The position numbers and the translations under genes are program-made. The notes below the pieces were generated by a model. It saw only the letters and a program-made list of their open reading frames with translations, searched no databases and was not told the DNA's origin. 64,000 nt of DNA from Isochrysis galbana. Its lineage: Eukaryota > Haptophyta > Isochrysidales > Isochrysidaceae. The stretch lies in contig CM030943.1 in NCBI GenBank assembly GCA_018136815.1, positions 3,327,885 through 3,391,884 of the forward strand, in the 5' to 3' direction. This document shows, in pieces, positions 45,204 through 56,400 of this stretch; the stretch's first letter is position 1, and each line of letters opens with the position of its first letter.

Positions 45204-45287
45204 TAGGAAGCTTATTTAGGCCTTCGTTTGCCCATTACAGATGGTAGATGGTGCCCTTTGCACCCCCCTAGTGAGTGACCGGGCTAA
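45204..45287 (+). repeat. Short dispersed module ending AGTGAGTGACCGGGCTA, second copy
   Basis: Shares AAGCTTATTT, GGTGCCCT and AGTGAGTGACCGGGCTA with 31940-32020. Confidence 0.6.
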
Positions 45288-45334
45288 TGATGGCGTGATG
45301 GCAGGTGCTCTCCCCCCCGGAGATTTTGTTATTC

Positions 45335-45415
45335 ATTGGGCATCGCACCACGGTCAAAAACAAAAAATGCCGCCCCGTCCGTTTCGGTAGTTTACAAGCC
45401 GCTGTTTGACCGCCA
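45335..45415 (-). repeat. AGGGCGGTCAAACAG family, inverted copy
   Basis: The reverse complement starts GGCGGTCAAACAGCGGCTTG and continues to TTTTTGACCGTG, the same pair as in the copies at 43287 and 49777. Confidence 0.65.
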
Positions 45416-45427
45416 AACTCATTCACG

Positions 45428-45592
45428 GCGTCTTCACGGCGCCCCTCGCGGGCATTCACAGCGTCTTCACGGCGCCCCGCGCGGGCATTCACAGCGTCTT
45501 CACGGCGCCCCGCGCGGGCATTCACAGCGTCTTCACGGCGCCCCGCGCGGGCATTCACAGCGTCTTCACGGCGCCGCGCGCGGGCATGGCGG
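45428..45592 (+). repeat. Five tandem 33-bp units
   Basis: GCGTCTTCACGGCGCCCCGC is the core of each unit, with starts at 45428, 45461, 45494, 45527 and 45560. As 33 is a multiple of three, one frame reads an 11-residue repeat (GIHSVFTAPRA) that runs into the ATG at 45586. Confidence 0.95.
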
Positions 45593-45627
45593 CGTCGGCG
45601 TCGTCGCTGGTGGCCTCGGCACAGAAG
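45586..45627 (+). CDS. Possible first coding exon upstream of the CAB39 gene
   Basis: ATG at 45586 gives MAASASSLVASAQK and ends at a strong donor, AAG|GTGAGAAG. It lies on the CAB39 strand about 1.2 kb before its first recognised exon, whose N-terminus (about 35 residues) is missing. The peptide does not resemble the known Mo25 N-terminus, so the link is a guess. Confidence 0.25.
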
Positions 45628-46785
45628 GTGAGAAGGGGGGGGAGGGAGAGGGGGAGGAGAGGAGGTGTGGGAGGGAGAAGAGGAAGGGGGACGGGGGAAG
45701 GAAAGAGGCACGCGCGGGAGGGCTCTGGCGGAGAGGCAGAGGGGATGCTGCGGCCCACGCGACCGCCCAGCCGCTCTCTCGTCCCCTCTCCTCTCTTCTC
45801 TCCCCTCTCTCCTCCCTCCTCTCTCCTCTCTGCTCCCTCCTCTCTCCTCTCTCCTCTCTCCTCTCCTCTCCTCTCCTCTCCTCTCCTCTCTCCTCTCTCC
45901 TCTCTGCTCCCTCCTCTCTCGTCTCTCCCCTCTCCTCTCTCGCTCTCCTCTCTCCTCTCTCCGCTCTCTTCCCTTCCCTCCCTCCCTCCCTCCCTCCCTC
46001 CCTCCCTCCCTCCCTCCCTCCCTCCCTCCCTCCCTCCCTCCCTCCCTCCCTCCCTCCCTCCCTCCCTCCCTCCCTTCCTCCCTCCCTCATTCTCTCCCTC
46101 TCTCTCCGCCCCATTTTCTCCCTCTCGCTGTCCCTCAATCCGCCTGCACTTCGCACCCCCAACTCCCACCCCTGTTTCATGATGCTCCGTTCACGTACCA
46201 TCTGATTCCCTATTTTGCTTTCCTGCTCTCTCTGTCTTGCTCAGGCACTCCGGGGAGAAGGGGGGGGAGAGGGCGTCTCGGCGCTCCTCTCACAGGTGCG
46301 GCGCACCTCGGGGTTTGGGCCTCGGGGCTGCAGGCTTTGGGCCTGCCCAATCGCGGGCGCTGAAGATGGAAGGAGGGGGAGAAAGTATGGGGAAGGTGGA
46401 TTGATGAGCTGGAAGGCTGGTCTTTGTGATGCTACTGCCTGTGCATCGCTGGTATGTACGAGCCGAAGCTGCTCGTGCTCCAGAAATCAAGGCGAATGGA
46501 AGAAGATGTTGGGAACATAACCCAAAGTGTGGATAGGTTGATTTATCAGCTAATGGGGCAAAAGCACAGAGGGTGACTCTTGGCGGCCCTCACTCGCAAG
46601 CTGCAGCGACTGTGGTGGTCCGGACGATCCAAATTGGACGTCACACCGATGTCGGCGTTTATACTCTCGAAGCCCAGCTCGCTGTGCTTGGAAAGATTCG
46701 GAGGAAGCACAGAGGTCGGGAGAATAGATGGGGGCAAAGGTCTGAGCTCGGCTCGCCCTTGGGAGGAGCTAGTGGCTAGCTCAAG
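45628..46785. other. Region before the first recognised CAB39 exon, mostly simple repeat
   Basis: G-rich to 45770, then pyrimidine repeats to 46125, then mixed sequence. The missing N-terminal CAB39 exon should lie here, but I could not identify it. Confidence 0.4.
45770..46125. repeat. Pyrimidine repeats: CTCTCCTCTC units, then (CCCT)n
   Basis: CTCCTCTCTCCTCTC-type units to about 45970, followed by about 27 near-perfect CCCT units at 45972-46085. Confidence 0.93.
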
Positions 46786-49260
46786 GAGTTGCCTGCCGAC
46801 ATCCTGCATGCCCTCCCCACGCTACCACAGATGAAGCGCATCCTTTATGGCGAGCCCAATCGCTCGGTGCAGCACGACGAGGCGCTTGAGCTCGCCAAGC
46901 AGGTGAGTTCGTGGTGCTGGCCGCGAGCGATCCAAGTGCCGCCGCCACCCCCGCGGAGGTCACGCCTCTCGCTTGGATTCACCCGACGGGCCGCCACTCT
47001 CTCCGGCCGAGATGGCTCTTCCAGCTAGGCAGCACAGCAGGCGCCAGGCCCCTTGACGCAGCGTCACGCATGTGCATCCCGACCGGCGATGCGGCCGTCG
47101 CCCATGCTCTTCAACTGCGCTTCGCTGTTCGCCTCAGTTGCTTAGCACCGAGCTGCTGGCCGAGCTCATCGCACGGCTGCCACAGCTCGAGTTTGAATGC
47201 CGCAAGGACGTCACGCAGGCGCGCGTTGTCCCCGTGCACAGCCGCGGCCGCCCTTCGTCGCCCGGGGCGCGTCCACCCTAGACGTAGTGGCGCTCCATCA
47301 GCCTCCGCGCAAACCCCTCTCGCCGCCCTCGCTCTAGACGCCATGCGTGTCGTGCCCGCCGACCCCCACATGTAGCCTGCGCGTGGCCCACCCGTCACCA
47401 CCCGCAGCCTCCGCTCGGTCCGCTGCGCCGTCGCAGCCTCCGTTGCCTCCCACTTCCACCATCTGCTGCGCCTTGCCAACGCAGGTCTTCTCCAACATCC
47501 TACGCAAGCACTCTTGCGGCGTGATGCTCGCGGTCGAGTGGTTAGCGCAGCGCCCACACGTACGCGCACAATTGAGGCACTCGTGGTGGGTTTTTTAGTG
47601 CGGCGGCTCTTCCGCAGCCTCGGGCCGCAGTGCATCTACCATCGCATCCACCATCCGGCTTGTGCGACTGCCGCAGGTGCTCTTCACAATACTACAGGGC
47701 TACGCTGACCCACGCGTCGCGCTAAACTATGGCACCATGTTCAGGGAATGCTGCAGGCGCGGCGATTCGGGTGCCTGGTGGCACAATGCGTCGTCTCAGC
47801 CGGCGTGGCACTCGACGCGTGCCCTGTCCCGCAACCTCGCACTCATCGCACCCTCCGCTGCGCCGCGGCCCTCAGACACGAGGCGCTTGTCGCGCTCCTC
47901 CTACCGACGCCCACATCGCGCGCTGCTTACGAGCTCTTTGGGTGGGCTCCATGCGCGTGCCGGCACCGCCACCTGCTGCGCCCGGCGGGCGCATCCCCGC
48001 AGCCTCTGCCACGGCGCTGTGCGCCGCGACCCCTCACTTGTCCGCCCGTCGCCCACCTCGCCTCGCCGCAGGTACATAGAATCACCCCACTTTGACGTTG
48101 CATCGGACGCTTTCGCCTCATTGCGGGTGCGTCCAACGTAGGCCAGCACCAGCCGGGACCTCGGACGCCATCCACGGACACACTCGGGGAGCTCTTCCCA
48201 CCTCCCTGCCGCCTCCCACCAGGAGCTCTTGACAAAACACCGTACCCTCGTCGCGCGCTTCCTCGAGGCGCAGGTGCGCCACCACAGCCAAGTTGCCCAC
48301 TCCCATCCGCTCGCTAGTCACCCACGCCTCCCACGCCCACGCGCAGTATGACGACTTCTTCACCTACTATCATGCGCTGCTCCGCTCTGACAACTACGTG
48401 ACTAAGCGGCAGGTGCGCTTCGGCATGGAAGGACCGCCGCACCCGCGCTTCTTCTCGTCCTCGCGCGCCACTACCTCACCCGTGTGCTGACTCGCTCCCG
48501 GCAAAGCGCGTCCCGCAGTCCCTAAAGCTCTTGAGCGAGCTCCTCCTCGACCGCGCCAACTTTGCCACAATGACGCGGTGCGTGCATCTCCTTCCAACAA
48601 ATCCCTCCCACGGCGCGTGCGCACATTGCCCGACGTCCCTACGATTGGGTATTCCGGCTCGCGTGCGCCAACAGACGACGCACGCCGCTGGCCGCCACTG
48701 CAGGTACATCATGTCGTCTGCGCACCTTAAGACCATCATGATGCTACTGCGGGACCCGTCGCCCTCCATCCAGATCGAGGTGCACGCTTGCTCCCGCCGC
48801 AAGCGCCCGCCACCCCGTGGCCGCTACCTTCGAACCCGCGAATCCCTGCCTCGCCCCAGGCATTCCACGTGTTCAAAATTTTCGTGGCCAACCCAAACAA
48901 AGGGCACGAGGTGTACGACCTCCTGCGGCGCAACAAGGTGCAGCGGGACACACGCGCGCTCCCTTTGCCTTCGTCGCGCTGGCTCAGTCCTGGCCCCTCA
49001 CAGGAGAAGCTCCTCGTTTTCTTGGCCGGCTTCCAAAATGAGCGCGCCGAAGAGCAGTTTGGCGAGGAGAAGAAGGTCCGTCACATGCCGTGTCCGCCCA
49101 CCTGGCCCATGCGTTTCGCGCGTGCCGCGACCCCCGCCCCGCGCTTTGACTGCGCACGCCACGGCCCGGCTCCGCCGCATCGCTCACTTCTATCCGTGAT
49201 CCGCGTCCGCAGTTCCTCATCCACGAAATCGAGCACCTGGAGGACGCGGAGGGCTCCTGA
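46786..49260 (+). CDS. CAB39: Mo25/CAB39 scaffold protein (N-terminus not found)
   Basis: Mo25 is an armadillo-like scaffold that stabilises the LKB1-STRAD complex and activates germinal-centre kinases. Exons: 46786..46902, 47138..47218, 47485..47559, 47677..47756, 47876..47941, 48072..48126, 48223..48273, 48347..48412, 48519..48577, 48704..48779, 48860..48937, 49004..49075, 49213..49260. They give 307 residues plus a stop with every phase matching. Key blocks: [40 protein letters not shown]...[70 protein letters not shown] and [13 protein letters not shown]. The family length is about 340, so about 35 N-terminal residues lie upstream. Introns are about 60-240 bp. Two donors are GC (47219, 47757). 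Intron density is far above that of neighbouring genes. Confidence 0.93.
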
Positions 49261-49776
49261 CAGCGCGAAGTCTACTACGGATTGAGCTTGAGACCTCGCG
49301 ACCATCCCTGGCAGCCTTCGTAGTCCATGTGACAGCGAGATTGTCAGTGCCGACCACGACGTGCTCCCGTGTGCGGCCAAGTCACATCCATGCCGCTCGT
49401 TCTTTTGCTATTACTAGGCACGATCTGCTACTGCCCAAGTCGGGCACACGACTTTGTTTTCGCTCCATCGGCTTTTTATTTCGTTGGAATCTCGTTCCAT
49501 CGGAGCGTGGTCTTGCCTGGGGCCGAACAACAAGACGGTCCCAACTAGGTTGGAAGGACCATCTTTGAGATTCGGTATGGAGTGGCGATGTCTTGCCGTG
49601 ACACTCGCCCCTCAGACCTCTCGATCGGGGTGCTCAAGGCTCGCACATTTGTTTGCGTGATCATTTTTCTCCTTGCTAGGTTCTACTTTCCCTTCGCTGG
49701 CCATTTCGTAGGCCGCCGAGAGCGGGATAACGGGGGGGGGGGGGGGGTAGTAGAGGGTAGAAAAGGCGGCTTGTAG
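49261..49776. other. 3' flank of CAB39
   Basis: AT-richer, no further exon recognised. A G run lies at 49732-49747. Confidence 0.4.
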
Positions 49777-49850
49777 GGCGGTCAAACAGGGGCTTTTTAA
49801 CCATTAAGAAGGCAGGATGAGGCTGCATTTTTGACCGTGGGCCGTGGGTA
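49777..49850 (+). repeat. AGGGCGGTCAAACAG family, copy 4
   Basis: AGGGCGGTCAAACAGGGGCTT and then CATTTTTGACCGTG about 40 bp on. Confidence 0.7.
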
Positions 49851-49967
49851 CACCTTGACGCGTGCTCATGCTGATCAACCTACTTTTATATAAGTGGAGG
49901 TCAATGGGGGCCTCGCGGCCCCCTCACTCCATCGCGGACACCCCCCGGGTTGAGCCCGTACAATCAA

Positions 49968-50048
49968 TTTTTTTTAAAAAAAATCCCGCTACGTGTGCGG
50001 CGTGAGGCAGCGTGTTAATGGCCCTCCCTAATACCCATCCTTAACCAT
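49968..50048 (+). repeat. Repeat family C, short copy
   Basis: AAAAAAAATCCCGCTACGTG, then TGCGGCGTGAGGCAGCGTG. It breaks off where family B begins. Confidence 0.75.
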
Positions 50049-50049
50049 G

Positions 50050-50880
50050 CCATCACCCAACTAAGTTTATACTTGGTTGACCCATGGGGGGGCACGAGCC
50101 CCCCCCTCTCTCCACTCCTCCCCTGCCATGGGGGAGGAACCACCCATCCTTCTGGCACGCCTGATGGCTTGCCAGGAGGCCACTGCCCTACTGACCCACT
50201 CCCCTCCCCACAGGCTCGCCCCATTCGCCCATCCTGGCCCCTCGTGACTCGTGACCAGCCCATCGCTCCAACCCCCCCTCCCCCCCTGGTCGACAGGCAG
50301 ACAGGTGCAGATTGGGGGCCCCAGAGGCTCAGGAGCGCCAGCGAGGGAGAGGCAGGGGAGACCAGGGCCCAGTCTCAGCCTCCTCTGCCCCCAGAGCTGG
50401 CCTCCATGAGCCCCCTGGTCGACAGGCAGACAGGTGCAGATTGGGGGCCCCAGAGGCTCAGGAGCGCCAGCGAGGGAGAGGCAGGGGAGACCAGGGCCCA
50501 GTCTCAGCCTCCTCTGCCCCCAGAGCTGGCCTCCATAAGCCTCCAGGGGTCGCCAGGGGCAGCTGCAGGCCTGCCGCAGGCGCGCCATCGCGCGTGCCGC
50601 AGGAGAGGGGAGAGAGAGCGCGGAGAAGGGGGTGGGCGGAGCGAGAGCTCCGCTCACCGAAAAATAGGTAAGTCCCGCACCTGTTTACAGGATAAGTCGG
50701 GGCTGAGACCGCCGCCCACTCGGAGACACAGGAGGAAAGGGGGGAATGATCACCGGGGGGGGCGCGGGCCACCGGACCATATCTAAGCCCTTCACCCCTA
50801 TCCCCCTAGTAGTGCACGGGGGGAGTCGCCTTATGGCGGGGGGAGAAGGGCCGGGGAAGTGGGGGTGTAGAAAGTTTCCT
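50050..50880 (-). repeat. Dispersed repeat family B, inverted copy with an internal duplication
   Basis: Reverse complement of 26465-27145. About 120 bp starting CCTGGTCGACAGGCAGACAG is present twice in tandem (50288-50408 and 50418-50538) and only once in the other copy. Confidence 0.85.
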
Positions 50881-51065
50881 ACGTGAGTAGAAAGTAGAGG
50901 GTCCACGGCCGCGTGTGCGGTGAGACTATTAAAAGGTTTAATTAATTTAACCATGCCATCACCCCCTTTTCCCTTCCCTAGTTCCCTCTTCATGGAGATA
51001 CTGGCTTCGGGGAGGGCGCGCGCGCTGCTTCGGCCAGGAGTTGGAGAGAAAGGGGGGGTGGGCTC
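50881..51065 (+). repeat. Repeat family C, middle part
   Basis: From about 50945: ACCATGCCATCACC, then AGTTCCCTCTTCATGGAGAT and GCGCTGCTTCGGCCAGGAGT, as in 52160-52260 and 32605-32695. Confidence 0.7.
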
Positions 51066-51654
51066 GTGGAGTCGTTGTTATTCCGACGCAGCTTTGCTCT
51101 GTTACCACAGCGAGAAGGCCCCACAACAATGGACTGCGATGCAGAAGGATATAGGCACGGGGAGATGGCGCGATGCGCCGAAGACGAGGGTGACTCCCTC
51201 GTGGCGCCCGGGGTGTTGAGTATCAACAAGTGGGGGCGACCAGCGATGAGTCGGACGACGGAAACGAAAACACGGAGAGCGAACGGAAGAGCGGCGCCAA
51301 TCGAGGAAAGGCTATCGAGCGAAGAAGAGTTCAGTTCGAGCGTAGACGATCTTACGAGGAACGGTAGCGACGAGGAACGAGACGGGGAACGACACGATGG
51401 AAAGCGGTGCGATGAATCGAAGTTAGGCTGGGGGGCGACTTAGCCTAAAAACGCGAGGAGCACGCAAGGAGGTAAACCCGGTGAGGGGCAAGCAGGCGAC
51501 AAGGGAGGCGACAAAGGAGGCGAGGGCAACAAGGGCGAATGGGCGAATGTAGGATCCTGCGACGGTGACTAGTGACTAGCCTGCAAGGAGGGGACATAGA
51601 AACGCAGACAACTTCTAAAACAAAAAGGTCGATCGCGGATGCGACACCAGAGTT
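51066..51654. other. Spacer with a 125-codon frame of unknown nature
   Basis: A + strand frame at 51066-51443 is rich in Glu, Arg and Asp (SSEEEFSSSVDDLTRNGSDE). No family recognised and no supporting splice or start context. Confidence 0.3.
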
Positions 51655-52010
51655 CCCCCGCGGAAAGAGTGAACGCACGGCGTGCACCTTCATGGAAGTT
51701 GCTATGCGCACGCACGGCGCCCCCGCGGGGGGACCGATGCACATCGCGCCGTGCCCATGCACGGCGTGCACAATGTGATTGCAAGTCATCACACGTGCTC
51801 CGTGAGAAATATCTCTTAAACTGCACGTTTACGTAGTTGTCGGCCTTGGATGAAACGCAGGGGAAAATGTTGGCATGCGCACGCACGGCGTCTCCGCGGG
51901 GGAACCGATGGTGCCCATGCACGGCGTGCACATTGGTGCAAGCAAGTCATCATACCCCGCGAGAAAAAAGTTGTTATGCCCACGCACGGCGCCCCCTAGT
52001 CTTTCGTTTA
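51655..52010. repeat. Diverged repeats built on CACGGCG(T/C)..CCCGCGGGGG and GCACGGCGTGCAC
   Basis: The words GCACGCACGGCG, CCGCGGGGGGACCGATG and CCATGCACGGCGTGCAC recur near 51675, 51710-51775, 51880-51930 and 51980, spaced 60-150 bp, with AAGTCATCA after two of them. GCACGGCGTGC contains a self-complementary core. Confidence 0.65.
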
Positions 52011-52054
52011 ATTTTAAATATTGCTGTATACATAACTATGGACATTTGATCGCT

Positions 52055-52265
52055 CAATTCGAAAAAAAAATCTTCTTAAAATTCACCGCTACGCGTGCGG
52101 CGTGAGGCAGTGTGCTAGTGTACCTCCCTACTACCCAACCTTAACCCCTGACAACCCGACAACCCCCTCCCCCTTTCCCAGTTCCCTCTTTATCGGAGAA
52201 GCTGGTTCCGGGGAGGCCGCGCGCGCTGCTTCGGCCGGGAGTTGGAGAGAAGGGGGCGGGAGAAT
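52055..52265 (+). repeat. Repeat family C, intermediate copy
   Basis: AAAAAAAAATCTTCTTA, then CCGCTACGCGTGCGGCGTGA and a match up to GTTGGAGAGAAG. Confidence 0.8.
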
Positions 52266-52384
52266 GTGGTTTGTCCTCCATTCTAGTGTGAATTCGGGTT
52301 GTCTTCCGTTGTATATCGTGGGATCCTCATTGGTATCCTCTGTGGTTTCTTCTAAGACGCGATATTGGGTGCCTTAGGTGATGT

Positions 52385-52495
52385 TACGGATGTCCAGACA
52401 TCTTGCCGCCTGCAAGAGGTCCTCCGATGTTCCTAGGTTGAACTCTTTGTCCACCGTGTAGAGCGGGCTTATCATTTTCTTAATGTGTTTGTTAC
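52385..52495 (-). pseudogene. Fragment encoding ISPLYTVDKEFNLGTSEDLL, unknown family
   Basis: The minus strand reads MISPLYTVDKEFNLGTSEDL and then LQAARCLDIRN. The + strand at 52962-53050 reads the same peptide with changes (ISPLYAVDKDFNLDTSDDLS), followed by QAVRGLDLRN. Base changes that keep similar residues suggest that both descend from a coding sequence, probably of a mobile element. Confidence 0.45.
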
Positions 52496-52961
52496 TCGGG
52501 GCGTGTAGCCCCATATTTTTGATCGCTCAATTCGACTGATGCCCCACAATTGACGGAACGACACTTTTGTATTGTTGTGCGCAGTCCGCCGAGACTAGGA
52601 CCTCCAACGGTCCCGACGAGCTTTTCGCTAAAAACTCCGGCTCGAGGGTAACGCCTTCGAGCTTGTCAAGGTGCGCCACAATGGCGCTGAAGGCCTCTTC
52701 GTCTTTGATTTTAATTCCGCGGTCCGTGGAGGTGAAGGTCATAATGATTTGTGAGTAATCGTGTTGGTATTCTTGCTCATCTTCTTGTTCGTGCCCTCCT
52801 TGGGTGGTACCCTGTGCGCGTCCACAGGGTGGGAGTCCTTGGGTTAGTTGCTTTGTTGCCCGCTACTAGTAACGGAGAAAGTTGGTTTCTTTCAGAGACT
52901 AAAGAAAACAGCGAGAGGATCGGGGGCTTCACGCCCCGGGCAACAAACATATTAAAAAGAT
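52496..52961. other. Spacer; short minus-strand frame at 52527-52742
   Basis: The minus frame encodes KDEEAFSAIVAHLDKLEGVT and continues with normal composition for about 70 codons, unrecognised. It may belong to the same element as the flanking ISPLY fragments. Confidence 0.35.
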
Positions 52962-53050
52962 GATAAGCCCCCTTTATGCGGTGGACAAAGACTTCAACCT
53001 AGATACGTCTGACGACCTATCGCAGGCGGTGAGAGGGCTAGACCTACGAA
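52962..53050 (+). pseudogene. Second ISPLYxVDK fragment, opposite orientation
   Basis: Reads MISPLYAVDKDFNLDTSDDL and continues LSQAVRGLDLRN. It runs into the inverted family C copy at about 53045. Confidence 0.45.
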
Positions 53051-53360
53051 ACACATCGCATTACACGACGGGGAATCCATCGCAAAGAACACACCGAAGG
53101 ATCGCATAGACGGCTTTCCTGATGGGAAGCGGATCAACGCTACGTCGGAGAAACGAAGAGAACACAGGCTCCTACTCCCTTCTCTCCACCCCCTGGTCGA
53201 AGCAGAGCGCACGGCCTCCCCGAGCCCAGGATCTCCGCTATGAGGGAACTGGGGGAGGGGAAAGGGGTTGACGGTGGCTAAGGATGGGTAGTAGGGAGTA
53301 ATATAAGCACGCTGCCTCGCGCCGCACACGTAGCGGAGAGTTGTAAGAAGATTTTTTTGT
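53045..53360 (-). repeat. Dispersed repeat family C, inverted long copy
   Basis: Reverse complement of 32505-32830 with few differences, from AAAAAAATCTTCTTA (53357 leftward) to the CTAGACCTA end. Confidence 0.85.
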
Positions 53361-53437
53361 TTGTACGTCCACTTTCGACGGAATGCGACTTCATGTCGGT
53401 GACATGGTGGCCCTAGCTCGGCACGCGCGTCTCCCCC
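53361..53437. other. 3' end region of the RND-like gene
   Basis: Short spacer between family C and the stop codon. Nothing else seen. Confidence 0.4.
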
Positions 53438-56400
53438 TCATAGCATCTCGCTCGAATCATCTACTGGGTGGTCGGCGACCCCCAGCCCGGCCTTCTTGCC
53501 GGCGCCGAGTGCGTGGGCTCCCATGGCCTGCACGCCGTGCATGCCGACCGGCTCGCCCGCCTCCACATGCACTGCCCAGCTCCGCTCACGGCCGGTAAGC
53601 AGAGCGCCGCCGTCGAGTCGCCGAGGCCGCTCGGGCGAGCGTGCGCGTAGTGGCCCCAGAGCCATGAGGAGCGTGAGAAAAACGGCGGAGGCAGCAAGGG
53701 CGACAACGTAGACTGTGGCAAGGATCAACCCAAACGCGCGCAACGGGAGCAGCTGCGCGAACAGGAGCGGTGCGACGGCGGCGAGTGCGGCGGCGGTGGC
53801 GGCGAGTGCGGACGGCGCGCGCGCGATCACAACAGAGAGCGAGCGCAGCTGAGGATCGGCCGCGCACGCGTGGGCGTGGGCGTGCGCGACATGGATGAGA
53901 TGGCCGACGGAGACGCTGAGGACGATGGTGAGCGAGAGCGCCTCGACGACGCCGAGCGGGAGCGCGAGTGCACGCGTGGTGGCGAGCACGGCGACGAGCA
54001 TGCCGATGAGTGCACAGAGCGCAGCGTACACTACCGCGAGCGCGCGCGAGACGAGCAGCACGGCGGCGAGCGCAATGGCGGCGGTCCACGCGAGCGCGGC
54101 AGGGAGGCTAGCGAAGAAGATCTCCTCGGTCGCGAGCAGCGTCCACTTGGGGCAGCTCGCGACACCAGTGCGAGCGTAGCCGTCGAGGACGCCGAGCCAT
54201 ACGTCCCACTCGCGCCGGTAGCGCGCAAGTAGTTGTGGATTAGCGAGCAGCGCAAGCGCCTCAGTGCCTCCATGCGCGAACTTGGCGTGCGCGCGCACGC
54301 GCACCCAGCCAAGCTCACGGAGCGAGCTGTCGACAAAGCCGACGTCCTCACGCAACGGCCGGCCGCGGTCGCTCTCGAGGAACTCGCGCATCGCGGGCGC
54401 GAGGCCGCCGTCGCGCACAGGGAAGGGCCTGCCCTGTGCCTCCAGCCAGCGGCGCAGCTCGCCCATCACGCATGGTGGCGGCTCGCGGTGGGTCCGCTCG
54501 GCAGCGTGAAGGGGCGAGTCGGCACGCAGCAGCGCCTCGCATGCGTCTGCGAGCACCACCTGCGAGGCGGCGGCCTCGAGGGCAGCGCCAGCGCCGGCGG
54601 TCCATGCGAAACGAAGTCGCGGCGCATCGCCGGCGGCGGTCGACGCGAGTCGTGCGCCCCACACAAGCTCACAGGGCTCAGCTGCGTCGAAGCTGGCTTC
54701 GGGCAGCGGATGCGGCGCCGTGTGGCGCGCACCACCGAGCCGTACGATCACAACCGCACCGACCGCAAGGCCTGCCGCTCCAGCTGCGCTAAGCAGTGAC
54801 AGAACTAGTAGGCCGGCGCCACGCGCGCCGTGCGCACGCGCGTATGCGGCGTGCATCAGGGCAACAGCGGGTGGCCAGCACGCCGCACAGAGCATCGCGC
54901 CGCCCGCGAGCAGGGTGTACGTCGCAGGGAGGTGGTCGTGCGCGGGTAGCACTGCAGAACCGGCGGGGAAAAGCGCGAGCGCGAACGCAACGCCCAAGGC
55001 AGCGGCGAGCCCGTTGACGAGCGCGCCCATCGCCCAGCGCACTGCGGGTGGATTGGCGCGCCCGCGCCGGTACACGACGAGACGCTCGTCGAAGAGCGCG
55101 TGTGCGGCTACTGCGGCAGACAGCAGCAAGAGGCAGAGCACGTTGGCGCACGCCTCCCACGGCGTACCAACATGCGCCAGCCCAAGCAGCGAGCACGCGG
55201 CGCACACGGCAGCAAGGGTGGCGACAGCGCGAGCCGGCCACGGCGAACGCGCCGTCGCGGCAGGCGGCGCAAAGATGCCAAATGCCAAGGCGTGGCGGAG
55301 GGCGTGGGCGCACACAGCGAGCACGAGCGAGTGCACGTTCAGCAGCGCGAGTAGCACTATCCGTAGCGTGCGGTCCGAGCCGATGAGCGCATGACCCACG
55401 CCGTCGTCCCACGCGCACGAGGTCGAAACGAGCGCCGCAACCGCGGCGCCGCCCCCCAATGCACTCAGTGCGTCGGCGAGCGCGCCGGCCGTGCCGGGTT
55501 CGCTGGCCACGAGCGGGCGAAAGCAGAGCGCGGGTCGCTCGGCCGCCTGCACATAGGCCGCAGCGAGCGCGAGGCCTCCGTCGGCTGCAAGTAGCAGCGC
55601 GAGCAGCAACGCGCCGCCGTCTGGGGCTCCGGCGGACACGCGGTTGGCGGATTCGCCGAGCGCGAGTGCGAGAGCGCCGAGCCCGCTGGCGCCAAGGGCG
55701 GCGGCGGCGGCGGCGGCGACAGCGGCGGCGGCCGCTGCTGGCGGGTCGAATAGACCGACGGGCTCGCGCCGTGCGCCGGCAAGCGCAAGCTGCAGGGAGG
55801 GCACGCTCAATAGCAACAGCGTGGGCGCCAGAAGGGCGAGTGCGCCGCGGCCCGAAGTGCCAAGCGCGGCGGTAGCGCGCGCCGGCGCGAGCGCGAGCGC
55901 GCCCGTCGCAAGAGCGGCAAGCGTGAGTGCGGCGGCGGCGGCGGCTAGTCCAACATGCCAGGCCGCGCGAGGCCCGCGCGGCCGGAGCGCCCCAATCGGC
56001 CGCTCCCACCGGAAGGCGGCCCACGCGACGGCGGCGGCGGCGGCCGCCGCCGCCCAGACGAGAGCAAGCGCTCCGGCCGCGCGCGCGGCGGGCACGCTCG
56101 GCGCCGCGGGCGACGGCACACCGGCGGTGGCGAGGGCGAGGAGGCTCGCCGTGCCAGCCGCGAGTGCGCCCACCGCGTGAAGGGTGCATGCTGCCACCGG
56201 CTTGCGTTGCGCCCACTCCGACGGCTGAAATGGGCCGAGCGGGCCGGCGAGCAGTGCGGCACAAGCGGCCGCCACGTGCGCGGCCGCCTGTGCAGCGAGC
56301 GCGAGCGCGAGCGCGTCTGCGAGCGCGGCACGCGCGCCGCCGCCGAGCAGGCGGCGCAGCGCCCCTTCCGAGCCGGCGACCAGCACTGCCGCCCAGGCGA

